Assembly (NCBI GenBank): GCA_041486365.1
Contig: JBGPLH010000072.1
Span: 1-11,508 of the forward strand
Reading direction: 5' to 3'
Length of the DNA: 11,508 nucleotides
Source of the DNA: JBGPLH01 sp041486365 [NCBI: Thermodesulfobacteriota bacterium]
GTDB lineage: Bacteria > JAUYMQ01
In this document: one piece after another, positions 1 to 7,602 of the stretch
Layout: every line of letters starts with the position of its first letter
Numbering within the stretch: position 1 is the first letter of the stretch
The notes under the pieces: generated by a model
The model's input: the letters and a program-made list of their open reading frames with translations, nothing else
Databases searched by the model: none
Told to the model about the DNA's origin: nothing
Translations under genes and position numbers: made by a program

Positions 1-261
1 GAGATAGCGCGCGGCCGTCGCGTCGGCGCGGATGGGGCTGACCACCTCGAGGAAGGTGTCACCCACGGGCATGACGGCATTCCTGAGGCCGAAGACCTCG
101 ACAGAGGGGTCGTGGAAGCAGACCTCGATGCCGAGCACGGCATGGAGATCCTGCACCACGGGGTCGAGTTGGCGCGCGACGAGGGCGATCTGGCGGAGTC
201 TCATGGTCATGGCCTCGCTGACGGGCAGATGAGCGGGGAAGGAAGGATCGAACGGAGGCAT
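1..261 (-). CDS. Glyoxalase-like (VOC superfamily) protein, N-terminal part, cut by window edge
   Basis: Reading leftward from 261, an open frame runs without a stop to the window edge (87 codons), so the C-terminal part is missing. The product contains MRLRQIALVARQLDPVVQDL followed by a segment with LGIEV, an F-H-D-P turn and VMPVGDTFLEVVSPI. That beta-alpha-beta-beta pattern is typical of one glyoxalase/bleomycin-resistance (VOC) module. These proteins use a metal site for varied reactions, and the substrate cannot be told from this half. The first ATG is at 261, but homologues I recall begin at the M-R-L-R-Q stretch, so the ATG at 204 or 210 is an equally likely start; an AGCGAGG-like sequence precedes 210 and nothing resembling a ribosome site precedes 261. 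It is divergent from the regulator at 383. Family call fairly sure, start uncertain. Confidence 0.72.
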   Translation of the reverse strand, partial: MPPFDPSFPAHLPVSEAMTMRLRQIALVARQLDPVVQDLHAVLGIEVCFHDPSVEVFGLRNAVMPVGDTFLEVVSPIRADATAARYL

Positions 262-347
262 TGTAGTAAATGGCGCGGGCTGCCGTCGAGCGCAAGCGGG
301 GAGGGCCCTCCGGGGACGGCGCTCGGGGAGGGAGAGGGGCCCCGCGC

Positions 348-376
348 TGGACAGGTCGGGACATCTTGTCCATACT
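348..376 (+). promoter_or_regulatory. Candidate sigma-70-type promoter for the regulator/Ehr operon (leaderless)
   Basis: TGGACA at 348-353 (5 of 6 matches to TTGACA) is followed after 17 bases by CATACT at 371-376 (4 of 6 matches to TATAAT). The expected start of transcription is about 7 bases downstream, at or next to the ATG at 383. No ribosome-binding site precedes that ATG, so a leaderless transcript is the natural reading. The local drop in GC content against the very GC-rich upstream stretch supports it. This is inference from spacing and consensus only. Confidence 0.45.
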
Positions 377-383
377 TCGGACA
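349..383 (+). promoter_or_regulatory. GGACA repeat cluster, candidate operator over the promoter
   Basis: GGACA occurs at 349-353, 359-363 and 379-383, that is at offsets of 0, 10 and 30 bases, which places the copies on the same face of the helix. An inverted copy, TGTCC, lies at 367-371 and forms a perfect palindrome GGACA-TCT-TGTCC (359-371) with the middle copy. The cluster covers the candidate -35, spacer, -10 and start site. The next gene encodes a small helix-turn-helix protein, so autoregulation is plausible but unproven. Confidence 0.4.
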
Positions 384-1084
384 TGCAGCTCACGATCCGC
401 GATGCGGCCCGCCTGCTCCAGGTTTCCGAGAAGACGATCTACCGGTGGATCCGCAAGGGGGAGTTGCCGGCCTTCCGCTTTCACGACCAGTACCGGTTCA
501 ACGAGGTCGAGCTCGAGGAGTGGGCGGCCCGGCACCGCCGGCCGCTGTGCCGCGCCCCGTCGCCGGAGGAACCGGGTCCCCCGATCCCGCCGCCCAGCCT
601 CGCCGACGCGATCCGACGGGGAGGCATCTATTACCGCCTGGAGGGTCGCACGCGGGATCAGGTGCTCAAGTCCATCGTCGCGCTCCCCGGAATCCCGCGC
701 AGCATCGGGAGCCCGGCCCTGTTCGAGATGCTACGGACGCGGGAGCGCATCGCGGCGACCGCGATCGGCGGGGGAATCGCGATCCCCCATCCCCGCCACC
801 CGCTGGCCCTCGGCGTGGAGGAGCCGACGGTGCTCCTGTGCTTCCTCGAGCAGGAGGTCGACTTCGGAGCGCTCGATGGAAAGCCGGTACACACGCTCTT
901 CCTTATCCTGAGCCCGACCGTCCAGGCCCACCTCCAGACGCTCTCCCGGATCGGATTCGTCCTGCAGGACCCCGCCTTCCGTAAGCTCCTCGAGCGGAAG
1001 GCCATGCGCGAGGCGATCCTCGCCCGGCTCGACGCGCTCCGCGCCCGGGAGGCAGCTCCCGCCCGTGGGCGGGGAGCGGCCTGA
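383..1084 (+). CDS. Regulator: excisionase/MerR-type HTH fused to PTS EIIA (PtsN-like) domain
   Basis: A 233-residue protein with two domains. Residues 1-51 are a helix-turn-helix of the excisionase/HTH_17 type: LTIRDAARLLQVSEKTIYRW, then a G-E-L-P-A turn and a Y-R-F-N-E-V-E-L strand and helix. A proline-rich linker follows (about 57-72). Residues 73-220 are a PTS EIIA type 2 domain like PtsN (EIIA-Ntr), with GGGIAIPHPRHP carrying the expected phosphorylated histidine at H136 and a second family-conserved histidine at H183 (AHLQTLSRIG). EIIA-Ntr proteins receive phosphate from a PEP-dependent relay and act by protein contact rather than sugar transport; here the fused DNA-binding head suggests phosphorylation-dependent transcription control. 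Its TGA overlaps the next gene's ATG (TGATG), so it belongs to the Ehr operon. No relay genes (ptsI, ptsH) are in the window. No Shine-Dalgarno is visible; the start is set by the HTH boundary. Confidence 0.88.
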   Translation: MQLTIRDAARLLQVSEKTIYRWIRKGELPAFRFHDQYRFNEVELEEWAARHRRPLCRAPSPEEPGPPIPPPSLADAIRRGGIYYRLEGRTRDQVLKSIVALPGIPRSIGSPALFEMLRTRERIAATAIGGGIAIPHPRHPLALGVEEPTVLLCFLEQEVDFGALDGKPVHTLFLILSPTVQAHLQTLSRIGFVLQDPAFRKLLERKAMREAILARLDALRAREAAPARGRGAA

Positions 1085-3042
1085 TGTCGCTCGTCGCCGC
1101 CGCGCTCTCGCTGGGGGCCCTGGGTGCGCTGCTCTCGGGGCTCCTCCGCGGGAGGCCGGGGGCGGGATTTTTCGCGGGCCTCCTGGCCTGCGCCGTCGGC
1201 GCGGGTGCGGGGCTCGACCTTCTCCTGCGCGGCGAGACCGCGGGGGTCCTGATACCCTGGTCGCCTCCCTTCGGCGCGCTGGCCTTCGGCGCCGACCCCC
1301 TCTCCTCCTTCTTCCTGGTCTGCGTTTACGTCGTGGGAGGACTCTCGCTCCTGTACGCGCGGGGCTACTTTCCGCGGGCCCGGGCCGGAGCGGCGCTGGC
1401 GTGGATGAATCTGCTCATCGCGGCCATGGCCGTGGTCGTCATCGCCCGGGACGCCATCACGTTCCTCGTCGGCTGGGAGGTGATGTTCGCAACGTCCTGG
1501 CTCCTCGTCACCTTCGACGATGAGGACGCGGAGGCCCGCGCCGCGGGGTTCACCTATCTCGTGGCCTCGCACGCGGGCGTGGTCCTGGTCCTGATCCTCT
1601 TCGGTCTGCTCGCGCGCCACGCGGGCAGCCTCCGGTTCGATGCGTTCGTGGCGGCGGGCGCCCCGCCCGGCGGTCTCGCGACCCTCTGCTTCGCCACGGC
1701 GCTGGCGGGCTTCGCCACGAAGGCGGGGCTCTGGCCGGTGCACGGCTGGCTGCCCCAGGCCCATCCCGCGGCGCCGAGCCCGGTGTCGGCCCTCCTGTCT
1801 GGCGTGATGATCAAGCTGGGGATCTACGGTCTCCTTCGAACACTCACCTTTCTCGGGCCGCCGCCGGCGGCCTGGGGCCTCGCGCTGCTCGCCATCGGGG
1901 GTCTGTCGGCGCTCGCCGGCGTGCTCCTGGCGATCGCGCAGCACGATCTAAAGCGTTTGCTCGCCTATCACAGCGTCGAGAACGTGGGGATCATCGCGCT
2001 GGGGATCGGGGTCGGGATCCTGGGCCAGGCGACGCATGCGCCCGCCGTGGTCTGGGCGGGGTACGCGGGCGCGCTGCTCCATACGCTGAACCACGGGTTG
2101 TTCAAGGGCTTGCTCTTCCAGGCGGCGGGCGCCGTCGGGACGAATGCGGGTTCCCGTGACCTGGAAAAGCTCGGAGGGCTCCTGCGCCGCATGCCGGCCA
2201 CGGGCGCGCTCTTCCTGATCGGTGCGGTGGCGATCTCCGGGCTGCCGCCGCTGAACGGCTTCGTGAGCGAGTGGCTCGTGTACCTTGCGGCCCTCCGGGA
2301 GGGCATGCTCGCGGCGGAGAGAGGCACCGCGGCCGCGTCGCTCGTCGTGGTGCCTCTCCTGGCGCTGGTCGGCGGGCTTGCCGCCGCCTGCTTCGTGAAG
2401 GTCTTCGGCGTCGCGTTCCTGGGGGAGCCGCGCACACCCGGCGCGGCCGCCGCGCGGGAGGCGGCGGGACCCATGCGCGCGGCGATGGCGCTGGGCGCGG
2501 TTGCCTGCGTTGCCATCGGGATCGCGCCGCGGGCGGCGCTGCGCCTGGTCGCGGGACCGGCGGCCGCGCTCTCGGGGACCGCGATCGTCAGCGCGGACCA
2601 GTCTCTCGCGGCAGGGCTCCGCGCGATCCCCCTGAGCGTGGCCCTTCTCGTGGCCTGCACGCTCGCCCTGCTCGCCGCGAGGAGATGGCTGCTGCGCGGG
2701 CGTGCCGTCGGCGCCGCGCCGACGTGGGACTGCGGGTACGTCCAGGCGACGCCCCGCATGCAGTACACCGCCGCCTCCTTTGCGTCCCCCGTGCTGGATC
2801 CCTTCGAAGGGCTCCTGTCGGTGCAGGCGCACCGCGAGGATCCCCAGGGCTACTTCCCCTCGGCCGCGCGCGACGAGCGGCACATCGGGGATCCGGGCGA
2901 GGCGCTGGTGCGCCGCGTCCTGCGCGCCATCGTCTTCACGCTCTCGCCCCTGCGCGCGCTCCAGCGCGGCCCGGTGCAGCTCTACCTGCTCTACGTGTTC
3001 CTGGCGCTCCTCGCGCTCCTGCTGTGGCAGGTGCCTTCATGA
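1084..3042 (+). CDS. hyfB: HyfB-like proton-conducting membrane subunit (NuoL/MrpA family)
   Basis: A 652-residue polytopic membrane protein of the antiporter-like family shared by complex I, Mrp antiporters and group 4 hydrogenases. The core motif GLWPVHGWLPQAHPAAPSPV (215-234) is intact. The charged residues used for ion translocation are present: E132 in a VGWE helix, K213 (ATKAG), K244 (GVMIK), K290 (HDLKRLLAYHSVEN), H333 and K341 (LLHTLNHGLFKG). The C-terminal section has the HyfB/HycC-type block WDCGY at 548-552 and RMQYTAASF, then a final helix. This separates it from NuoL, NuoM and NuoN. It begins in TGATG overlap with the regulator, preceded by GGGGAG, and ends in ATGA overlap with the next gene, implying translational coupling. 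It would form the distal part of the membrane arm. HyfB/HycC family is sure; ion specificity is not known. Confidence 0.93.
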   Translation: MSLVAAALSLGALGALLSGLLRGRPGAGFFAGLLACAVGAGAGLDLLLRGETAGVLIPWSPPFGALAFGADPLSSFFLVCVYVVGGLSLLYARGYFPRARAGAALAWMNLLIAAMAVVVIARDAITFLVGWEVMFATSWLLVTFDDEDAEARAAGFTYLVASHAGVVLVLILFGLLARHAGSLRFDAFVAAGAPPGGLATLCFATALAGFATKAGLWPVHGWLPQAHPAAPSPVSALLSGVMIKLGIYGLLRTLTFLGPPPAAWGLALLAIGGLSALAGVLLAIAQHDLKRLLAYHSVENVGIIALGIGVGILGQATHAPAVVWAGYAGALLHTLNHGLFKGLLFQAAGAVGTNAGSRDLEKLGGLLRRMPATGALFLIGAVAISGLPPLNGFVSEWLVYLAALREGMLAAERGTAAASLVVVPLLALVGGLAAACFVKVFGVAFLGEPRTPGAAAAREAAGPMRAAMALGAVACVAIGIAPRAALRLVAGPAAALSGTAIVSADQSLAAGLRAIPLSVALLVACTLALLAARRWLLRGRAVGAAPTWDCGYVQATPRMQYTAASFASPVLDPFEGLLSVQAHREDPQGYFPSAARDERHIGDPGEALVRRVLRAIVFTLSPLRALQRGPVQLYLLYVFLALLALLLWQVPS

Positions 3043-3953
3043 GCGCGCTCAGCGGACTCGCGGTCCAGGTCGTCCTGCTGACGGTTCTTCCGCCGCTCCT
3101 TCCCGGCCTGATCGGCCGCGTCAAGTCGTGGATGGCCGGCAGGAGCGGGCCCTCTCTGCTGCAGCCCTATCGCGATCTCTTCAGGCTGCTGCACAAGGGG
3201 GCGGTTTACAGCCGGACCGTGACGTGGGTCTTCGTGGCCGGTCCCGCCGTCTCACTGGCAGCGACCTTCCTGGCGGGGCTCCTGCTGCCGCTCGCGTCGT
3301 CGCGCGCGCCGCTGGCCTTCTCGGGAGATTTGATCCTCTTCGTGGCCCTCATGGGACTGGGTCGTTTCCTGATGATGGCGGCCGCCCTCGACACCGGAAG
3401 CAGCTTCGAGGGCATGGCGGCCAGCCGCGAGGCGGCCTTCAGCGCGCTCGCCGAGCCGGCCCTGCTCCTCGTGCTCACGACGCTGGCCGTGGCCAGCGGC
3501 GAGCTGTCTCTGTCGGGAATCCTCGGGGGGCTCGGGTCTCTGCCCGCCGTTACCCCCGCGCGGCTCCTCGCGGCGGGGGCCCTGGGCGCGGTGCTGCTGG
3601 CGGAGAACGCCCGGATCCCCATCGACGATCCGGCCACGCACCTGGAACTGACGATGGTGCACGAGGGGATGATCCTGGACCACTCGGGTCCCGATCTCGC
3701 GGCGATCGAGTACGCCGCCGCCATGAAGCTCTTCGTCACGTCCGCCCTCCTGGCTGCGGTCATTGCCCCGGGCCTCGCCGCCCGCCCGCCGGCCTTCGCG
3801 GCGGGAGCGCTCGTCGTGGCGGTGGTGGTGGGCCTCGTCGAGTCGGCCACCGCGCGACTCCGTTTGCCGCGCGTGAAGCAGTTCCTCGTGGGCGCGTCGG
3901 CGCTCGGCGCCGTGGCGCTGGCCGCGGCGCTCTTCGCCCGGGGGACGCCGTGA
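3039..3953 (+). CDS. hyfC: HyfC-like membrane subunit (NuoH/complex I subunit 1 family)
   Basis: A 304-residue membrane protein of the NuoH/HycD/HyfC family, which anchors the hydrophilic arm to the membrane arm. Visible family motifs are LLQPYRDLFRLLHKG (40-54), ALDTGSSFEGMAASREA (116-132, the conserved loop facing the soluble subunits), ENARIPIDDPATHLELTMVH (189-208) followed by EGMILDHSG, and GLVES near 265-269. About eight hydrophobic segments fit the usual fold and length. The ATG at 3039 lies in ATGA overlap with the hyfB-like stop; this frame stays open for hundreds of bases upstream, but that part is a shadow of hyfB. It retains the acidic residues of the loop that in complex I lines the quinone and proton entry region. 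Nothing looks truncated. Confidence 0.93.
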   Translation: MSALSGLAVQVVLLTVLPPLLPGLIGRVKSWMAGRSGPSLLQPYRDLFRLLHKGAVYSRTVTWVFVAGPAVSLAATFLAGLLLPLASSRAPLAFSGDLILFVALMGLGRFLMMAAALDTGSSFEGMAASREAAFSALAEPALLLVLTTLAVASGELSLSGILGGLGSLPAVTPARLLAAGALGAVLLAENARIPIDDPATHLELTMVHEGMILDHSGPDLAAIEYAAAMKLFVTSALLAAVIAPGLAARPPAFAAGALVVAVVVGLVESATARLRLPRVKQFLVGASALGAVALAAALFARGTP

Positions 3954-4606
3954 GCGCCGTCGCCGATCTGCTGCTCGCGCTCCTGATCCTCGTGGGCCTG
4001 TACATGGTCTCCACGAGCCGCCTGCACGCATGCGTGCGGGCCAGCGCCCTGCAGGGGATCCTCCTGGGGCTCCTCCCGATCGCGCTTCGATGGGCGAACG
4101 GGATCGTTCCCCTCGATCTGCCCGTGGTGACGCTGGCTGCCGGGGCGATCGCGATCAAGGCCATCGCGATCCCGAGGCTGCTCGTGCGGTCGATCCGTGA
4201 GGCGGGCGTGCGGCGGGAAGTGGAGCCGATGGTGAGCCTGCACGGATCGATCCTCGGCGCGGCGGTCCTCATCGGCCTGGCGTTCTGGCTCGGCGAGCGA
4301 ATGGTGTTGCCGTTCCCCGTGGGATCGAAGCTCCTCGTGCCGGCCGCGATCTCCAACGTGCTCCTGGGATTCCTCATCGTGGTCGCGCGCCGGAAGGCGA
4401 TCACGCAGGTCGTCGGCTACCTGGCCCTCGAGAACGGCGTGTTCGTCTTCGGGCTCGCCCTGGCCCGGCAGCAGCCGATCCTCGTGGAGCTCTCGGTGCT
4501 GCTCGACGTCCTCGTCGGGGTGTTCGTCATGGGGATCGCGATCCACCACATCAGCCGGACGTTCGATCATCTGGACACGGACGCGCTGGCGAGCCTCCGG
4601 GAATGA
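3950..4606 (+). CDS. hyfE: HyfE-like membrane subunit (NuoK-related)
   Basis: A 218-residue membrane protein matching hydrogenase-4 component E, whose C-terminal half resembles NuoK/MrpC. The diagnostic acidic residues are present: E161 in GYLALENGVFVFGL and E180/D186 in ILVELSVLLDVLVGVFVMGI. K70 sits in the preceding AIAIK helix. The start is the GTG at 3950, overlapping the previous stop as GTGA. The frame is open further upstream, but that portion lies inside hyfC and has no membrane character. It also overlaps hyfF by four bases (ATGA at 4603). In the complex it should sit between the HyfC-like subunit and the antiporter-like subunits. Family sure, start good. Confidence 0.9.
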   Translation: MSAVADLLLALLILVGLYMVSTSRLHACVRASALQGILLGLLPIALRWANGIVPLDLPVVTLAAGAIAIKAIAIPRLLVRSIREAGVRREVEPMVSLHGSILGAAVLIGLAFWLGERMVLPFPVGSKLLVPAAISNVLLGFLIVVARRKAITQVVGYLALENGVFVFGLALARQQPILVELSVLLDVLVGVFVMGIAIHHISRTFDHLDTDALASLRE

Positions 4607-6066
4607 GCCCGCGGATCCTCCTCCTGATCGCCCTCCCGGTCCTCGCCGCGGCGGCCGCGTGGCGCTCGCGGAGCATGCGCGTGCAACTCTGGGTCCTCCT
4701 GGGCACCGCGCTGATCCATGCCGGAACCGTGGGGAGCCTGTGGCTGGATCTGCCGCGCCCGGCGCCGGGGGCCATCGTCGGCGTGGACGCGCTGGGCCTC
4801 CTCGTTCTCACCCTCGCCTCGGTGCTCTTTCTCGCCTCGGCGCTCTACAGCATTCCCTACCTCACCGAGGGAACCCACGACGAGCCTTCCGCCCCGCTGC
4901 GCTACGCGCCGCTCCTGCTGCTTTTCCTCGGCGCGATGTCCCTCGTGACGCTGAGCCGCAACCTCGCGCTGATGTGGGCCGCCGTGGAGGCGACCACGCT
5001 TGCCAGCGCGCCGCTCATCTATTTCTATCGCCGGCCCGGATCGCTCGAAGCGGCCTGGAAGTATCTTCTCATCTGCTCGGTGGGGATCGCGCTGGCGCTG
5101 CTGGGGACGTTCTTCCTCGGGGTTGCGTCGGCGGGCCCCGACGGGCGGGGATCCGGGCTGGGAATAGACGATCTGCTTCGCGTGGCCCCGCAGCTTGATC
5201 ATCGCTGGCTGCGCGCCGCCTTCGTCCTCGCGCTGGTGGGATACGGGACGAAGATGGGGCTGGCGCCTCTGCACACCTGGCTGCCCGACGCCCACGGCCA
5301 GTCGCCCTCGCCGGTCTCGGCGTTGCTATCCGGCGCGCTCCTGAACTGCGCGCTCCTGGGGATCCTGCGGTTCCACGCGATCAACGCGGCCGCGGGGGAT
5401 CCGGGGATCTCCGGGCAGATGCTCCTCGTCCTGGGATTCGCCTCCCTGCTCGTGGGAACGGCCTCGCTTCTCGGGCAGCGTGATTACAAGCGCCTGCTCG
5501 CCTACTCGTCGGTGGAGAACATGGGCGTCATCGCCATCGGGATCGGCTTCGGCGGGTCGGCCACCTACGGCGGGCTGCTGCACCTCGTAAACCACTCCCT
5601 TGCGAAGGGCGCGCTCTTCCTCCTGTCGTGTAACGTGCTCCGGGCCTACGGGACCACGTCGAGCGAGCGAGTCCGCGGAGCGCGCCGTCGCATCCCGCTC
5701 AGCGCGGCGCTCCTGGGCGTGGCGGTCTTCGCGATGGGGGGCTCGCCTCCCTTCGGGCCCTTCGTGAGCGAGGTCACGATCTTTTTCGATGCGATGCGGC
5801 GCGGCGCGCCCTGGATCGGCGTCGCCTTCGTGGCGCTTCTCGGGGTCGCGTTCGTGGCCATGGCGGGGGCGATGTTTCCGATGCTGCAGGGGGACGACGC
5901 GGGATGCCCGAAGGTTATGGCGCGCCGGTCGCTGCGACATCAGCTCCTCGCCGTCGGCCCACCGGCGGTCCTCCTGGCGATCGTGCTCGTCCTGGGCGTG
6001 CGCGTGCCGCGGGCGATCGATGCGATCCTGCGCGGCGCCGCGGCGATCCTCGGAGGCTCGTCATGA
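4603..6066 (+). CDS. hyfF: HyfF-like proton-conducting membrane subunit (NuoM/NuoN family)
   Basis: A 487-residue antiporter-like membrane protein. Key features are E129 (MWAAVEATTL), K217 in GYGTKMGLAPLHTWLPDAHG, K296 in QRDYKRLLAYSSVENMGVIA, the histidine pair region LLHLVNHSLAKG (325-336), and SPPFGPFVSE (381-390). Position 248 is asparagine (LLSGALLNCALLG) where the HyfB-like paralogue has lysine K244; from memory LLNCALL is normal for HyfF, so it is probably not a defect. Hyf of E. coli has three antiporter-like subunits (B, D, F); only B and F are here, with no HyfD. It overlaps both neighbours by four bases. It is about the usual HyfF length, with no fusion or break. Confidence 0.92.
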   Translation: MSPRILLLIALPVLAAAAAWRSRSMRVQLWVLLGTALIHAGTVGSLWLDLPRPAPGAIVGVDALGLLVLTLASVLFLASALYSIPYLTEGTHDEPSAPLRYAPLLLLFLGAMSLVTLSRNLALMWAAVEATTLASAPLIYFYRRPGSLEAAWKYLLICSVGIALALLGTFFLGVASAGPDGRGSGLGIDDLLRVAPQLDHRWLRAAFVLALVGYGTKMGLAPLHTWLPDAHGQSPSPVSALLSGALLNCALLGILRFHAINAAAGDPGISGQMLLVLGFASLLVGTASLLGQRDYKRLLAYSSVENMGVIAIGIGFGGSATYGGLLHLVNHSLAKGALFLLSCNVLRAYGTTSSERVRGARRRIPLSAALLGVAVFAMGGSPPFGPFVSEVTIFFDAMRRGAPWIGVAFVALLGVAFVAMAGAMFPMLQGDDAGCPKVMARRSLRHQLLAVGPPAVLLAIVLVLGVRVPRAIDAILRGAAAILGGSS

Positions 6067-7592
6067 CCGGCGCGAACGGCGCGAACCCGCTGTCGGCGAT
6101 CGAAAGGGGCGTGGAGGGACGCGCGGGGAGGCCCTGGGCAATGGACGAGCGGGCGCCCGCCGATCCGAGCGCATGGGCACGCGAGGTGCTGGAGGCGCGT
6201 GCGGCCGGTTGGCGCCTCGCGGGCCTGTTCGCCTGGCCCTCCGGACCCGGGACCCACACGCTCCTTGCCCTTCTCGCCTCCGACGCCCGGGGCCGGCTCG
6301 CGCTGCGACGGACGGAGATCACGGCGGGCGGCTCCTTTCCTTCCCTCACGCCGGCGATCCCCGCCGCGCAGGCCTTCGAGCGGGAGATCTTCGAGCGGGA
6401 CGGATTGCGGCCGGACGGGCACCCGTGGCTCAAGCCGTTGCTTCGCCACGCGGGTCTGGAGGGCGCGATCGGCGCCGCGGAGGAGGAGACGTTCTTCCGC
6501 GTGACAGGGGAGGGCGTGCACGAGGTCGCGGTGGGACCGGTGCACGCGGGGATCATCGAGCCGGGGCACTTCCGCTTCCAGTGCGCGGGGGAGGAGGTGA
6601 TCCATCTGGAGATCCGCCTGGGCTACCAGCACCGGGGAGTGGAGGCGCTCCTGGCTTCCTGCGGGCCGGTCCGTCGCGCGGCGCTTGCCGAGTCGATTGC
6701 CGGCGACGCGGCGCTGGCCCATGCGATCGCCCACGCCGAGGCGCTCGAAGGCCTCTCGGGGCTGGAGGCCCCCCCGCGGGCCCAGGCGATCCGGGCGTTC
6801 GCGCTCGAGCTGGAACGGCTCGCGAATCACGCGGGCGACCTGGGCGCGCTCTGCGGCGACGTCGGGTACCTGCCCGGAGCCTCCTGGCTAGGAAGGCTCC
6901 GCGGCGACTTCCTGAACCTCCTGCTCGAGCTGTCCGGCAACCGGTTCGGCCGCGGGCTGGTCGTGCCGGGCGGTGTGCGCTTCGACCTGGACGATCGCCT
7001 GCGCGCCGCTTTCGCGCCGCGGATCGCCTCCGCCGCCCGCGATCTGGGCGATGTCTGTGATCTCGTCTTCTCGAATCCCTCCGTGCTCTCACGCTTCGAG
7101 CACACGGGCGCGCTGTCCCGGCGCGACGCCGAGAGCCTGGGCCTCGTCGGGCCGGCCGCGCGCGCGAGCGGGTGCGCGCGCGACGTGCGCACCGATCACC
7201 CCTCGGGGCTGTACCGGTTCGCGCACATCGCGATCGCGTCCGTCCCGGGGGGCGACGTGATGGCGCGGGCGATGATCCGTTGGCTCGAGGCGACCCGATC
7301 GCTCGCCTTCCTCGCGGAGGAACTGGATCAGCTCCCCGGAGGGTCGCTCGCGGAGACGCCCGGCCCGCTGCGCCCGGACGCGCTCGTCGTCTCGCTCGTG
7401 GAAGGCTGGCGCGGTGAGACCGCGCACCTGGCCGTCACGGACGAGGAAGGTCACCTGTCGCGCTACCGCGTGGTCGACCCGTCCTTCCACAACTGGTTCG
7501 GCCTGGCGATGGCGATGCGCGGTGGGCAGATCTCGGATTTTCCGCTCTGCAACAAGAGCTTCAATCTCTCCTACGCGGGGCACGACCGATGA
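6063..7592 (+). CDS. HyfG-like large subunit (NuoC-NuoD type) lacking [NiFe] ligands; Ehr type
   Basis: A 509-residue protein. Residues about 35-130 are a NuoC/30-kDa-like domain. Residues about 143-509 are the NuoD/[NiFe] large-subunit domain, starting VTGEGVHEVAVGPVHAGIIE, then PGHFRF and the HLEIRLGYQHRGVE block (181-194). In group 4 hydrogenases the L1 motif (C-G-x-C before a histidine) and L2 motif (C-x-x-C near the C-terminus) bind nickel and iron. Here L1 reads SIAGDAALAH (211-220), both cysteines being alanine (A213, A216). The L2 region reads DFPLCNKSFNLSY (492-504), with a single cysteine, C496. Hydrogen chemistry of the normal type is therefore excluded. The chain ends 13 residues after C496, with no extension of the kind removed by a maturation protease. 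The pattern fits energy-converting hydrogenase-related (Ehr) complexes. I leave out the hyfG symbol because the activity is lost. Confidence 0.9.
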   Translation: MTGANGANPLSAIERGVEGRAGRPWAMDERAPADPSAWAREVLEARAAGWRLAGLFAWPSGPGTHTLLALLASDARGRLALRRTEITAGGSFPSLTPAIPAAQAFEREIFERDGLRPDGHPWLKPLLRHAGLEGAIGAAEEETFFRVTGEGVHEVAVGPVHAGIIEPGHFRFQCAGEEVIHLEIRLGYQHRGVEALLASCGPVRRAALAESIAGDAALAHAIAHAEALEGLSGLEAPPRAQAIRAFALELERLANHAGDLGALCGDVGYLPGASWLGRLRGDFLNLLLELSGNRFGRGLVVPGGVRFDLDDRLRAAFAPRIASAARDLGDVCDLVFSNPSVLSRFEHTGALSRRDAESLGLVGPAARASGCARDVRTDHPSGLYRFAHIAIASVPGGDVMARAMIRWLEATRSLAFLAEELDQLPGGSLAETPGPLRPDALVVSLVEGWRGETAHLAVTDEEGHLSRYRVVDPSFHNWFGLAMAMRGGQISDFPLCNKSFNLSYAGHDR

Positions 7593-7602
7593 GGGAGCGC
7601 GC

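Noticed and set aside
264-295. Minus-strand promoter for the glyoxalase-like gene (TTGCGC and TTTACT)
   Set aside because: The spacer is 20 bases and the -35 matches the consensus at only three positions.
301-310. GAGGGCCCTC perfect palindrome in the divergent intergenic stretch
   Set aside because: Short GC-only palindromes such as this and GGGGCCCC nearby are expected by chance at this base composition.
658-1944. Long minus-strand open frame (428 codons) across the regulator and hyfB-like gene
   Set aside because: Its product is Arg/Glu/Gly-rich with no domain or membrane pattern, and it lies opposite two well-supported genes. It is an effect of high GC content.
2271-3038. In-frame upstream extension of the hyfC-like gene
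   Set aside because: Lies in another frame within the hyfB-like gene and encodes Arg/Gly/Ala-rich sequence; HyfC similarity starts exactly at the ATG at 3039.
3206-4570. Minus-strand open frame of 454 codons opposite the hyfC- and hyfE-like genes
   Set aside because: Low-complexity Arg/Asp/His/Ser composition with no recognisable motif; complement of real membrane-protein codons.
5341-5360. Asparagine N248 in the HyfF-like subunit where HyfB has a key lysine
   Set aside because: The LLNCALL pattern is, as I recall it, usual for HyfF proteins, so I do not count it as a lost pump residue.
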